The notes beneath the pieces were generated by a model. The model had not been told where the DNA came from, did no database searches, and saw only the letters and a program-made list of their open reading frames with translations. Below, piece after piece: positions 39,300 through 48,496 of a stretch of DNA of 64,000 nt. A program made the position numbers and the translations under genes. Position 1 is the stretch's first letter. Each line of letters opens with the position of its first letter. The stretch spans positions 98,117-162,116 of the forward strand of contig NZ_KZ559479.1 in NCBI RefSeq assembly GCF_002850745.1. Direction: 5' to 3'. The stretch comes from Nonomuraea indica. GTDB taxonomy: Bacteria; Actinomycetota; Actinomycetes; Streptosporangiales; Streptosporangiaceae.

Positions 39300-39815
39300 A
39301 TGACCGAACCCCCGGAGCGGCCGGAGAGCGTCACGCTGACGCCGGAGGACACGCTGTGGAGCCTCGCCGAGGAGTACTTCGAGGACGCCTCGCGGTGGAA
39401 GGCCATCTACGAGGCCAACCGCGACGTCCTCGCCGACCCCGCGGCGGTCCGGCCCGGCATGGTGCTCCGCCTGCCCATGGAGATCTATCCCCGCCACCTC
39501 AGGGCGGTCGCCGGCGTCTTCGAGGACGAGGCCGTCGATCTCGCGGACGTCGCCAGGCAGGCGGCCGACGACCTGAACGCCATCGGTGACTTCTGGGGCC
39601 AGGGCACGCTCGGCACCACCTTCTTCAAGGGGGAGGGCGGCGAGAGGGGGTACGAGGCCGTCTCCGGCCAGTTCACCCAGGGCCTCAAGTCGCTGGAGGA
39701 GGGCCATCAGGGGATCGGCAGGCGGCTGCGCCTGACGGCCGACCGCGTCGAGGTGGCCGACTGGGAGAGCGTCGCCGCGATCCTCGCCGCCCTGCCGGAC
39801 CCCGAACAGCCGTGA
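39300..39815 (+). CDS. LysM-domain protein with WXG100-like C-terminus
   Basis: A 171-residue protein. Residues 11-60 are a LysM domain (TLTPEDTLWSLAEEYFEDAS, IYEANRDVLADPAAVRPGMV, LRLP). Residues 70-165 are helical with DFWGQGTLGTTFFKGEGGE, a WXG turn of the type in ESX substrates, followed by a helix (FTQGLKSLEEGHQGIGRR). There is no signal peptide, so export would depend on type VII secretion. LysM fused to WXG suggests a cell-wall-binding secreted helper. It is 10 bp behind the preceding gene. Confidence 0.75.
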   Translation: MTEPPERPESVTLTPEDTLWSLAEEYFEDASRWKAIYEANRDVLADPAAVRPGMVLRLPMEIYPRHLRAVAGVFEDEAVDLADVARQAADDLNAIGDFWGQGTLGTTFFKGEGGERGYEAVSGQFTQGLKSLEEGHQGIGRRLRLTADRVEVADWESVAAILAALPDPEQP

Positions 39816-39816
39816 C

Positions 39817-40578
39817 CTAGCGGATGCCCTCCCTGCGCAGGGTGGCGGCCAGGGCGCGGGTGTGCCGCACCAGCGCTTCGGTGACACGCTCCACCAGCGC
39901 CGGCGCGAGCCCGTCCGGCACCGAACAGCTGATCGCGTCCGTGGCGGGAATGCGGTAGTCGACCGTCGCGGCCACGCAGGCCACGCCGGGCGTGCACTGC
40001 CCCCGCTCGTAGGCCCACCCCCGGACGCGCACCCGGTCCAGCTCGCCGGCGAGGCGTGCCCGGTCGGTGACGGTGTGCTCGGTGCGGGCCGCCAGCGTGG
40101 CGGGCAGCAGGGCCGCGACCTCGCCGTCGGTGAGCTGGGCGAGCAGCACCTGGCCGAGCGCGGTCGCGTGGGCGGGCAGCCGCCCGCCCACCTTGGGCGG
40201 CGTGTGCGGGGCGTCTCGCGCCTCCCGCGAGCCCAGGAAGATCACGTGCGCGCCGTCCCGGCGGGCGAAGTTCACCGTGTGGCCGACCTCGGCCCGCAGA
40301 TCGTCGAGGGCCTGCCGGGCGAACGGCAGCGCCGGGTCCTTCTTCAGGTACGCGGTCCCGGTCAGCAGCGCGTGCGGCCCGATGCCGAACGTCGACGTGG
40401 CCGGGTCCGCCTCCACCCAGTTGAGCTCGACCAGCGTCCGCATGAGGCCGTGCAGGCTGCTGCGCGGGAAACCGGTGCGCTGCTGGAGCTGCGACAGGGT
40501 CAGATTCCCGCGCGCCTCGGCCAGGGTCTCCAGAACGCGGACCGTACGCTCGGCCGACTTCATCAACGGGGGCTTCAT
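39817..40578 (-). CDS. IclR-family regulator
   Basis: A 253-residue IclR protein: winged helix (AERTVRVLETLAEARGNLTL, QQRTGFPRSSLHGLMRTLVE) and effector domain (LPAHATALGQVLLAQLTDGE, RGWAYERGQCTPGVACVAA). IclR proteins of this kind control aromatic or C-source catabolism, but no such operon is adjacent. A quasi-palindrome lies 49 bp upstream of the ATG, suggesting autoregulation. It converges with the LysM-WXG gene, one base apart. Confidence 0.9.
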   Translation of the reverse strand: MKPPLMKSAERTVRVLETLAEARGNLTLSQLQQRTGFPRSSLHGLMRTLVELNWVEADPATSTFGIGPHALLTGTAYLKKDPALPFARQALDDLRAEVGHTVNFARRDGAHVIFLGSREARDAPHTPPKVGGRLPAHATALGQVLLAQLTDGEVAALLPATLAARTEHTVTDRARLAGELDRVRVRGWAYERGQCTPGVACVAATVDYRIPATDAISCSVPDGLAPALVERVTEALVRHTRALAATLRREGIR

Positions 40579-40626
40579 GCTCGTTCCATCTCGACGTGCA
40601 CCGATGGTGTCAGCATATGGGTTGCC

Positions 40627-40642
40627 GTCCAGATATATGGAC
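40627..40642 (-). promoter_or_regulatory. Quasi-palindrome GTCCAGATATATGGAC, IclR site
   Basis: A 16-bp near-palindrome (14 of 16 positions pair) nested in outer repeats GGTTGC and GCAACC. It is A/T-rich and upstream of the IclR start. Confidence 0.6.
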
Positions 40643-40831
40643 ATGCAACCGGTGAACGGGGCCGTCACACAGCCCGCACCCTGCGGCAAGTCCACGTCAA
40701 CGGTGGCCATGCACCTGTTCCGCGTGCCGGACGAGCGGGCGTGAGATGCTGATCTCCGGCCGCCGCGCCTGGAGGCCGGCGAGCGACGTCGTCGCACGGC
40801 CGAGTCGCCTGACGGGGAACGGATCGAGGCT

Positions 40832-41338
40832 GTGGAGGCACGGTTGCGACGGTGGAGGGAGACTCCCGCGTTCTGGCGCGTGCTGACCCTCGTCCTGGCG
40901 GGTCTCCCGCAGCTGCTCAGCACCGAGCATCCCTTCGTCGGAACGGATCCGGCTGACCACGGCGAGGAGGTGAGCCGTGCCCCGGCGGACACCGCGACGG
41001 TGGCGATGATCGCCACGAGCCGCTCACCGCTCGCTCTCCGGCTGCTCGAGTACGCCCTGGAATCCGGCCTGGTCCTCCTGCTGGCCGCCGTCGTGCTCGT
41101 GCTGCCCGGGGAGCGCGGCCGCCGCGTCAGGTTCTGGGCGGCGGCGGCCCTGGCGGTTCTCGGGCTGGCCCTCGGCTACGCCGGGATGTCAGCGCTGGAC
41201 AGCAGCGACCTGTCGATGGGATACCTGCTGGTTCTGTCCCCGTTCTACCTGCTGGCCGCGGTCACCCTGGTCATCGCCGAGCGACGGACCGCCCCCAGGC
41301 AGGCCGAGGACGAAACGCCCACGAGCGATCAACCGTGA
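40832..41338 (+). CDS. Membrane protein, function unknown
   Basis: A 168-residue protein with three or four hydrophobic segments: FWRVLTLVLAGLPQLLS near the start, ALESGLVLLLAAVVLVLPG, FWAAAALAVLGLALGYAG and YLLVLSPFYLLAAVTLVIA. A polar extracytoplasmic loop follows the first segment. It ends in an acidic tail. The GTG at 40832 is a plausible start, but the family is not recognised. Confidence 0.6.
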   Translation: MEARLRRWRETPAFWRVLTLVLAGLPQLLSTEHPFVGTDPADHGEEVSRAPADTATVAMIATSRSPLALRLLEYALESGLVLLLAAVVLVLPGERGRRVRFWAAAALAVLGLALGYAGMSALDSSDLSMGYLLVLSPFYLLAAVTLVIAERRTAPRQAEDETPTSDQP

Positions 41339-41524
41339 CGGGCCGCGCGCGCCCCCCGTCCGATCCGTCCGCACCGTGACCGGCCGGTGCGGCCCGGTCG
41401 CGCCGTCCGGGTCCCCCGCCCGTGGTCCCGTAAGGCCGGCGGAAGGAAACCTTAAGGGCCTGATGGGAGGGTTGACTCATCGCCAAGGCGGACACGCCGC
41501 CGCAACATCCCGAGAGGAACCCTC

Positions 41525-42085
41525 ATGCGTACGTTCAAGCTCCAGGTCCAGACCACCGTCGACGGCTACCTGGCCGGCCCGGGCGGGGCGATGGACTGGC
41601 TGGCGGGCCCGTGGACCGACGACCTCAACGCCTACGTCGACGAGCTCAGCCGGCCGGTGGACTGCATGGTGCTGGGCCGCAGGCTCGCCGAGGGGTTCAT
41701 CCCGGCCTGGGCCGCCGGGCCCGAGGGCGAGGACCAGAAGTCCATCGACTGGATGAACGCCACACCCAAGGTCGTGATCTCCAACTCCCTCACCGAGTCG
41801 CCGTGGGAGAACGCCGTCGTCGCCGGCGGCGACCTCGCCGAGACCGTGCACCGGCTGAAGGAACAGCCGGGCGGCGACATCATCACCTACGGCGGGGCCA
41901 CGCTGGCGGCCGAACTGATCGCCAAGGGGCTGCTCGACGAGCTGCACCTGTTCGTCAACCCGGTCGCGACCGGGGGTGGCCTGCCCGTGTTCGCCGCCGG
42001 CGCCCGCCGGCGGCTCCGCCTGGTCGCCGCCCGCCCGTTCGCGTGCGGCGTCACCGCCCTGCACTACGAGCCGGAGCGCTCCTGA
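41525..42085 (+). CDS. RibD/dihydrofolate reductase-family protein
   Basis: A 186-residue protein of the RibD C-terminal fold: FKLQVQTTVDGYLAGPGGAM, DCMVLGRRLAEGFIPAW, DIITYGGATLAAELIAKGLL and DELHLFVNPVATGGGLPVF. These NADPH-binding proteins (YyaP/YwjB-like) are widespread with unknown substrates; they are not the essential DHFR. A second member is at 58116. The ATG follows GAGAGGAACC. Confidence 0.9.
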   Translation: MRTFKLQVQTTVDGYLAGPGGAMDWLAGPWTDDLNAYVDELSRPVDCMVLGRRLAEGFIPAWAAGPEGEDQKSIDWMNATPKVVISNSLTESPWENAVVAGGDLAETVHRLKEQPGGDIITYGGATLAAELIAKGLLDELHLFVNPVATGGGLPVFAAGARRRLRLVAARPFACGVTALHYEPERS

Positions 42086-42155
42086 ACCGCCGGGGACCGG
42101 GAAACGGCTCCGGACGGCACCTTGCGCGGCGGCCACCCGCCTCTACGGTGGCTGT

Positions 42156-43532
42156 GTGGGTGAAGCAGCGAAGGAACAGCCGCCGCCGCGCCGGCGGAGC
42201 GGGATCGGGATCGTGATCGCCGTCTCGGCCGCCGGGGTCGCGGTGGTCGCCGTGCTGACGTTCCTGCTCTGGCCGCTCGCGGACCTGATCGCGGCGCACG
42301 ACGTGGAGCATCTCGCCGGGCCCGAGCGCGGCAAGGAGCTGCGCGTGGCCAGGGACGCGGCACGCGGGCGCGTCATCCAGGTCCTGGCCGGAGTCCTCGC
42401 CCTGGGCGGGTTCGTCTACACGGCGCGCACGTTCAACCTGGCGCGCCAGCAGAGCGAGCTGAACCGGCAGACGCTCGAACTGGCCATGCTGCAGGCGCGC
42501 GAGCAGACCGAGGCCACCCGGCGGTCGCTGGAGCAGAGCGAGAACGCCCAGCTGACCGACCGATTCATGCGTGCCGTCGACCAGCTCGGCAACGAGGCCG
42601 CCGACATCCGGCTCGGCGGCATCCACTCGCTGGAACGCATCGCCCGCGACTCGCCGCGCGACCATCCGGCCGTCATGGAGGCGCTGGCGGCCTTCGTCCG
42701 GCGGACGTCGCAGTCCAGGCCCGGCCCCGTCACGCAGGTTCCGCAGGACCTGCAGGCCGCGATGACGGCGCTGGTCCGCCGGTCGGCCGACGCGGACCAG
42801 GGGCGGCTAAGGCTGCACGGCGCCCGGCTCGACCACCTGGACCTCGTGGGCGCCAAGCTGGCCGGAGCCGACCTCACCGGTGCCGTGCTGGCCGGGGCGG
42901 ACCTCACGGCGGCCGACCTGAGCGGGGCGACGCTGGACGACGCCGACCTGCGCGGTGCCCGGCTCGACGGGGCGAGGCTGGGCGGCGCCCGGCTCGCCGG
43001 CGCCCTGCTGAAGGCGGCAGGCCTCCCCGGCGCCGATCTCGCCGGGGCCGAACTCGGCGGCGCCGACCTGCGCGGGGCGAACCTGCGGCACGCCAGGCTC
43101 GCGGATATCCGCGCCGTCGGGGCCCGGTTCGCTAAGGCCGACCTCACGGGGGCCGACCTGGTGCGGGCGGACCTCACCGAGGCCGAACTCAACGGCGCGA
43201 TCTTACGCGACGCGGGACTGGCCAGAGCGGTGCTGCGGCGGGCGACCCTGTCGGGGGCCGACGCCGAGCGCCTGTCCGCGGCTGGTGCCGTGCTGGCCGG
43301 CGCCGTGGCCAGCGACATATGCCTGACGTGGGCCGACCTGAGCGGCTGCGACCTCACCGACGCCAACCTGTCCGGCGCCGAGCTCCGGCAGGCGCGGCTG
43401 GACGGCGTCGACCTGACGGTGGTCAAACTCGTGGGCCTCGACCTGACCGACGCCATCGCGGCCGACGGCGCGCGCGTACCGTCAGGCTGGGAACGCCTCC
43501 CGGACGGCCGCCTCACCCGCCGCCCATCCTGA
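42156..43532 (+). CDS. Membrane-anchored pentapeptide-repeat protein
   Basis: A 458-residue protein. Two transmembrane helices (about 18-40 and 74-90) precede a coiled coil (LARQQSELNRQTLELAMLQA). From about residue 218 to 430 it consists of A(D/N)LXX pentapeptide repeats such as GADLTGAVLAGADLTAADLS, which fold into a right-handed quadrilateral beta-helix. It starts at GTG 42156. Pentapeptide proteins with TM and coiled-coil parts are probably scaffold or sensor proteins. Its stop lies in a tandem-repeat array, and it converges with the nSTAND ATPase. Confidence 0.9.
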   Translation: MGEAAKEQPPPRRRSGIGIVIAVSAAGVAVVAVLTFLLWPLADLIAAHDVEHLAGPERGKELRVARDAARGRVIQVLAGVLALGGFVYTARTFNLARQQSELNRQTLELAMLQAREQTEATRRSLEQSENAQLTDRFMRAVDQLGNEAADIRLGGIHSLERIARDSPRDHPAVMEALAAFVRRTSQSRPGPVTQVPQDLQAAMTALVRRSADADQGRLRLHGARLDHLDLVGAKLAGADLTGAVLAGADLTAADLSGATLDDADLRGARLDGARLGGARLAGALLKAAGLPGADLAGAELGGADLRGANLRHARLADIRAVGARFAKADLTGADLVRADLTEAELNGAILRDAGLARAVLRRATLSGADAERLSAAGAVLAGAVASDICLTWADLSGCDLTDANLSGAELRQARLDGVDLTVVKLVGLDLTDAIAADGARVPSGWERLPDGRLTRRPS

Positions 43533-43670
43533 CGCGCCCGGCCTGACGCGCCCATTCTGACGCACCCGGCGGTAGGAGCCCGGCCTGACGCGCCCGACGG
43601 TACGAGCCCGGCCTGACGCGCCCGACGGGACGAGCCCGATCTGACGCGCCGGCCTGACGCGCCCTCCTCA
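43529..43670. repeat. Tandem array of CTGACGCGCCC at the pentapeptide gene end
   Basis: At least seven copies of CTGACGC(G/A)CC follow the gene, the first containing its stop TGA (43530-43532). Three 28-bp units (43570-43597, 43598-43625, 43626-43653) form the regular middle part. The array occupies most of the gap to the convergent nSTAND gene. Confidence 0.88.
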
Positions 43671-43751
43671 CCCCTCCTGGCGCACGGCCTGCGCAGGGAC
43701 ACGCCCCGACGTGGCGGCCGGGTCAGGTCATGTCCCGGTCTTCCCGGGGCC

Positions 43752-45533
43752 TCATGTCGCGTGGTCGCTCATCTCGGTGACGAGGTCACGGTGCAGGGCG
43801 TGGGCCTCGTCGTCCTCGGCCGCCGTCATGACGGTGCTCAGGATGGCGACCGCCGCCGTGCGCTGGCCGGTGCCCGCCAGGGCCCTGGCCAGCTCGACCT
43901 TGATCGACCGGTCCGCCGGCAGGCGCGCCGCCGCGGCGCGGAGCAGGCCCTGGGCGGCCGGGAGGTCGCCCCGGCTGAGCGACAGCCGGCCGATCGCCGC
44001 CAGCATGACCCCCACGGACGCCTTGTCCCGCTGGGTCTCCAGCAGCACGAGGACGCGTTGGTAGGCGTCCTGCGCCACGGCGAGCTGACCTCGGGCGAAG
44101 GCGACGTTGCCCAGGATGGTGTGCGCGTCGATCTGCAGCCGCAGGTCGTGGGTGGCGGTCGTGACGACGTGGCGGGCGTGCCGTTCGGCTCTGCTCTGGT
44201 CGCCGTCCGCGAGCGCCTCCAGCGCGGCGCGCAGCCGGTCGGAGAGCCCGAGCGCCGGGACGCCGAGGGCGCCGGCCTGCCGGGCGAGCTGCCCGAGGGG
44301 CGCGAGAAGGCGGTGGCCGAGGACGTAGGTGCGCGCGCCGCCGCTGACCGTCACCCGCAGGACGGACCGCCGCACCAGAGCCCGCAGCACCGCGTTGGGC
44401 ATGCCTGCGGTTTCGGCGGGACCTTCCGCCAGCGTGCCGGCCGCTCCTGACGGGGCGACCAGGTGGGTGGCCAGCCACCCGCACAGGCGGACGGGGTCAT
44501 GGTCGAATGCGGCCGCCACCCGCCAGATCGCATCCCACAGCACGCCACGGATCGCGCCGTCGGTCACCCCCGACGGGTCGCCGCCCGACGGGTCGGCGGC
44601 TGCTCCCACGGGACCGCCTGGCGGATCGCCCGATGCAAGGGCGCCAGGTGCCGGGTCGCCGGGTGCCGGGGTGACGGCTGACGAGGTGACGGCTGACGGG
44701 GTGCCGGGAGGCGCGCCATGGCCCTGGGGCCAGGTGCGCCACAGCCACAGGCACGTGGCCTGCAACTGCCACGGCTGCACCGCCTCCAGGTGCTCGCTCG
44801 CCCGCACGCGGCCGGTCTCGTCGACGATCCGCTCCGTGGCCAGGTCGTCGGCCAGCGCCTCGGCCGTGGCCGGGGGAACGACGCGGCCCGCGTCGCGCAG
44901 GGGGCGGCCCAGCGCCTCGGCCGCCGCCGCGGGGGCGAGCCCGCCCAGCCCGAACAGGGCGATGTCGGGGAAGAGCCCCTCCGCCTCGCCGAGGAAGGCG
45001 TCGAGCCAGTCGTCGCGGATGCACAGCAGCAGGTGGACGTGCCGGGCCGGGGCGAGCAGGCCGAGAAGCTCGCGCCGCGCGGCGTCACGGTCGCCCGCGT
45101 AGGCGTCCTCGAGCTGGTCGACGGCCGCGAGGACGGGCCGGGAAGGGCGCCCGGCCCGCCGCAGGAACCGGTGGACGCCCGCCGGGGGCAGCGACGTGTC
45201 CGGCACCCAGCTCCGCAGCAGCGCGCGGACGAGCGGGTTGGCCGACGGGATCGCCGCCTCCGGGAACACCGGTCCGGCCGTTACTCCGCCCACCGGAAGC
45301 ACATCTGCCCCAATTCGCCGCAAAAGGGGTAGAACACCGGCATGAAGAAGGGAGGATTTCCCTATTCCGGAAGGCCCGTGCAGAACCGTCAATGCCCGGG
45401 TGCGCCAAAGCGCTGCGAGCTGCGCGGACTCCTGAGCGCGTCCCCTGAACAGGCCCTCTTCCGTCGACCGGTAAGGGCGCAAGCCAGGAAACGGGCAGGC
45501 GGTATTGGGGGCCATCACGTTGTTCGCGGCCAT
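43752..45533 (-). CDS. nSTAND ATPase with TPR-like C-terminus
   Basis: A 593-residue STAND-type NTPase. CPFPGLRPYRSTEEGLFRGR is the hallmark entry to the nSTAND1 domain; Walker A is GPSGIGKS (53-60) and PVLAAVDQLEDAY is the Walker B. A low-complexity Pro/Gly/Ala linker near residues 310-355 is followed by a winged-helix segment and TPR-like helices (AHTILGNVAFARGQLAVAQD) instead of the usual WD40 repeats. STAND proteins act as ligand-gated switches in signalling or conflict systems. It lies 127 bp downstream of the 64-residue precursor-like gene on the same strand. The ATG at 45533 gives MAANNV. Confidence 0.85.
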   Translation of the reverse strand: MAANNVMAPNTACPFPGLRPYRSTEEGLFRGRAQESAQLAALWRTRALTVLHGPSGIGKSSLLHAGVLPLLRRIGADVLPVGGVTAGPVFPEAAIPSANPLVRALLRSWVPDTSLPPAGVHRFLRRAGRPSRPVLAAVDQLEDAYAGDRDAARRELLGLLAPARHVHLLLCIRDDWLDAFLGEAEGLFPDIALFGLGGLAPAAAAEALGRPLRDAGRVVPPATAEALADDLATERIVDETGRVRASEHLEAVQPWQLQATCLWLWRTWPQGHGAPPGTPSAVTSSAVTPAPGDPAPGALASGDPPGGPVGAAADPSGGDPSGVTDGAIRGVLWDAIWRVAAAFDHDPVRLCGWLATHLVAPSGAAGTLAEGPAETAGMPNAVLRALVRRSVLRVTVSGGARTYVLGHRLLAPLGQLARQAGALGVPALGLSDRLRAALEALADGDQSRAERHARHVVTTATHDLRLQIDAHTILGNVAFARGQLAVAQDAYQRVLVLLETQRDKASVGVMLAAIGRLSLSRGDLPAAQGLLRAAAARLPADRSIKVELARALAGTGQRTAAVAILSTVMTAAEDDEAHALHRDLVTEMSDHAT

Positions 45534-45660
45534 GACCAGTACCTTGCGACGGTGGACACTGCAGCAACGATAGAGGAAACGCCGGGGCCGGCGGGTGACT
45601 TGCGCAGGTCGTCGTGGCGTCGCAGGGCCCACGGCGGGGCCTGGCGCGGACGCCCGCGCA

Positions 45661-45855
45661 TCACTGCTGCTCGTCGGGTGGCCGGGACGACGGCGGGTCG
45701 CCGCCGAACAGCGGCTCCGCCGGATCGGCGTCGGCGGCCAGAATGCGCATGACCACCTGATGGAGACGCCGCTGCCCGATCGATCCCATGGCGGACAGCG
45801 ATAAATCGGTCAAATCGACAATTTCGGTCTCGACGTCGCGCGGAGAATGCGCCAT
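45661..45855 (-). CDS. FxsA-like RiPP precursor candidate without FxSxx end
   Basis: A 64-residue peptide. The first half (VDLTDLSLSAMGSIGQRRLH and QVVMRILAADADP) follows the leader pattern of FxSxx-COOH precursors, with a DL..L.L.....GS...L...V.RIL spacing. The normal end is F-x-S-x-x at the C-terminus; here the equivalent place reads EPLFGGD and continues PPSSRPPDEQQ. AAGGAG lies 11 bp before the ATG. It is divergent from the FxsT-like gene and upstream of the nSTAND gene. The precursor role is inference from pattern and neighbours; no radical SAM gene is present. Confidence 0.6.
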   Translation of the reverse strand: MAHSPRDVETEIVDLTDLSLSAMGSIGQRRLHQVVMRILAADADPAEPLFGGDPPSSRPPDEQQ

Positions 45856-45991
45856 CGTGGCCCGATCTCCTTCCGTTCACCCCGGTAATCATCATCACTT
45901 GCCCATCATGGTCTTGGCTACCGTCTTCCTTGCTCAAAAACCGCGGCGTTCATGTCTACGATGACTGTGTGCTGAGTTTTATGGAGCGGAC

Positions 45992-48496
45992 ATGACCGAG
46001 ATGCGGCGCAGGCCTCACGTGTGGGGGCGGGTTCCGCCTCGCAACAAGGACTTCACCGGACGTGAGGAGCTGCTCGAACAGCTTCGCCGCGGGGTCAGTG
46101 GTGGCGTCACGGCGGTGCTGCCCACCGCGCTCCACGGACTCGGCGGAGTAGGCAAGACGCAAATCGCAGCAGAGTACGCACATCGGTATAAATCGGACTA
46201 TGACGTGGTCTGGTGGGTCCCGTCGGACCAGCCCCTGCTGATCGCCTCGTCGATCGCCCGGCTCGCCCCCTATCTCAGCCTGCCCAAGGCCAACGAGATC
46301 GGCGTGGCCGACGCCGCCGAAGCGGTGATCGAGGCACTGCGCAAGGGCGAGCCGTACGAGCGGTGGCTGCTGATCTTCGACAACGCCCACGCGCCCGAGT
46401 CGATCATGGAGTTCGTGCCCGACGGGCCGGGCGGCGTCCTGATCACCTCCCGCAACTTCGCCTGGAACGGCGTCGTGGAGACCCTGACCGTCGACGTCTT
46501 CTCCCGTGCCGAGAGCCGGCAGTTCCTGGACCGGCGGGTGCCCGGCATCGTCGGCAGCGAGGCCGACGCGCTCGCCGAGGCGCTCGGCGACCTGCCGCTC
46601 GCCCTCGACCAGGCCGGCGCGCTGCAGTCCGAGACCGGCATGCCGGTCACCGAATACCTGGCCCTGCTCCGCAACCAGACCGGCAAGCTGCTGGCCGAGG
46701 GCCGGCCGATGGAGTACGACGTGCCGCTGACGGCGACGTGGGCGCTGTCGGTGGCCACGCTGCGCGAGGAGCAGCCCGACGCCGTCGAGCTCCTGCACCT
46801 GCTGGCCTTCTTCGGCGCCGACCCGATCCCGCGCGACGTCCTCAGCACCAGCCGGGGCACGGTGGAGCCGCCCCTGTCGGACATCCTCGACGACCCGCTC
46901 CGGTTCAGCCGCGCCGTCGGCGCGCTCGGCCGCTACGCGCTCGTGCAGATCGACCGGGAGCACCAGACGCTCCTGGTCCATCGCCTGGTGCAGGCTCTGT
47001 TGCGCGAGGACGTCAGCGACAGCGACCGCGACAGGTTCCGGCACAACGTGCGGCGGCTCCTGGCGGAGGCGGTGCCGAGCGAGCCGGACGACACCGCCAC
47101 CTGGCCGGCGTTCGCGCGGCTCATGCCGCACCTGGGGCCCGCGGAGATCGCGCAGTCCGCCGACCCGGCGGTCCGGCCGCTGCTGCACGACGTGGTCCGC
47201 TACCTCTACCAGTCGGGCAACGCGCCGGGAGCGCTGGCCCTGGCCCGCGAGTGCGTCGAGGCGTGGCAGGCCGACCCCACCCCCAACCCGCGCGACCTGT
47301 GCACGATGAAGCGGCACCTGAGCATCTCGCTGCGGTTCGTGGGCCGCTACCGCGAGGCGTTCGAGGTGGGCTCGCAGGCCCTCGCCGAGGCCGAGCGAGA
47401 CCTGGGCCCCGACGACGAGGAGACGCTGCGGCTGACCAACAACCACTGCACGGACCTGCGGGCGATGGGCCTGTTCGCCGACTCGTTCGCGCTCAGCTCC
47501 GCGGCGGTGGAGCGGCACCGCGCCGCCTTCGGCGAGATGGACGAGCGCACCCTCCGCATGCGCACCAGCCTGGCCCTCGACCTCACGCTCACCAGCCGGT
47601 ACGAGGAGGCCGAAGGCCTGCTCAAGCACGTCTACAGCGCGCTGCGCGACCTGTACGGTACCCCCAACCACCCCACGGCCCAGATCGTCATGAACAACCT
47701 GGTCCGGGTCATCAGGCTGCGCGGCGACTACGCCGAGGCGCGTGAGCTCGGCGAGGACGTCTACGCGGTCGGGGTGGCGACCCTCGGCGCCGACCACCCG
47801 ACCACGCTGCGGGCCGCCGGCGACCTGGCCATCGCGATGCGCAAGGCCGAAGGCGGCTCCGAAGAGGTCGTGGCCTACGTCGAGGACCTCGTGCAGCGCT
47901 ACCGGCGCCTGATGGGCGACCAGCATCCGGACAAGCTCGCCGCCGAGATGGCGCTGATCAACGCCTACCGCGAGGCGAGGCGGGTGGAGGCGGCGGTGCC
48001 CGTCGCGGAGCTGGTCACGCTGGCCTACGGGAAGATCAACGGCCCGGACCACCCCTACACCCACGGCTGCCGCGGCAACCTGGCCCTGCTGATGAGGCTG
48101 CTGGGGGAGCATGAGAGGGCGCGGGAGCTGCACGAGCTCTCGGCGAGACGGCTCAGCGAGCTGCTCGGGCCGGCCCACCACTACACGCTCACGGCGATGC
48201 TCGGCCTCATCGCGGACCTGTCGGCGCTCGGCAGGTGGGACGAGGCGGTGTCGGCGGGGGAGGAGACCCTCCAGCACCTGCGGCAGCTGCTCGGCCCCGA
48301 CCACCCGATGGTGCTGGGCTGCGTGGCCAACCTGGCGCTGGACCTGACCCGGCTCGGCAAGGAGGAGGCGGCGCGGCAGCTGCGGGACAAGGCGCTGGGC
48401 CGCCTGCAGCGGCGGCTCGGCGCCGGACACGCGTCGGTGCTCGCCATCACGAACGGCGAACGGCTCGACTTCGACTTCGACCCGCCGCCGATCTGA
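45992..48496 (+). CDS. fxsT: FxsT-like NB-ARC/TPR protein
   Basis: An 834-residue protein. RRRPHVWGRVPPRNKDFTGR leads into an NB-ARC ATPase (P-loop GLGGVGKT at 49-56, Walker B WLLIFDNAH, GVLITSRN, GDLPLALDQAGA), then about ten TPR units with the repeated LGxDHPxT pattern. The end ERLDFDFDPPPI is the characteristic tail of the FxSxx-COOH-system tetratricopeptide protein. It may act as an adaptor or sensor for the RiPP machinery. The ATG at 45992 is chosen; MRRRPHV nine bases later is possible. The stop lies in an 18-bp repeat array. Confidence 0.9.
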   Translation: MTEMRRRPHVWGRVPPRNKDFTGREELLEQLRRGVSGGVTAVLPTALHGLGGVGKTQIAAEYAHRYKSDYDVVWWVPSDQPLLIASSIARLAPYLSLPKANEIGVADAAEAVIEALRKGEPYERWLLIFDNAHAPESIMEFVPDGPGGVLITSRNFAWNGVVETLTVDVFSRAESRQFLDRRVPGIVGSEADALAEALGDLPLALDQAGALQSETGMPVTEYLALLRNQTGKLLAEGRPMEYDVPLTATWALSVATLREEQPDAVELLHLLAFFGADPIPRDVLSTSRGTVEPPLSDILDDPLRFSRAVGALGRYALVQIDREHQTLLVHRLVQALLREDVSDSDRDRFRHNVRRLLAEAVPSEPDDTATWPAFARLMPHLGPAEIAQSADPAVRPLLHDVVRYLYQSGNAPGALALARECVEAWQADPTPNPRDLCTMKRHLSISLRFVGRYREAFEVGSQALAEAERDLGPDDEETLRLTNNHCTDLRAMGLFADSFALSSAAVERHRAAFGEMDERTLRMRTSLALDLTLTSRYEEAEGLLKHVYSALRDLYGTPNHPTAQIVMNNLVRVIRLRGDYAEARELGEDVYAVGVATLGADHPTTLRAAGDLAIAMRKAEGGSEEVVAYVEDLVQRYRRLMGDQHPDKLAAEMALINAYREARRVEAAVPVAELVTLAYGKINGPDHPYTHGCRGNLALLMRLLGEHERARELHELSARRLSELLGPAHHYTLTAMLGLIADLSALGRWDEAVSAGEETLQHLRQLLGPDHPMVLGCVANLALDLTRLGKEEAARQLRDKALGRLQRRLGAGHASVLAITNGERLDFDFDPPPI

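Noticed and set aside
43535..43700. CRISPR-like array after the pentapeptide gene
   Set aside because: The units are directly adjacent 28-bp tandem repeats without unique spacers, and no cas gene is near.
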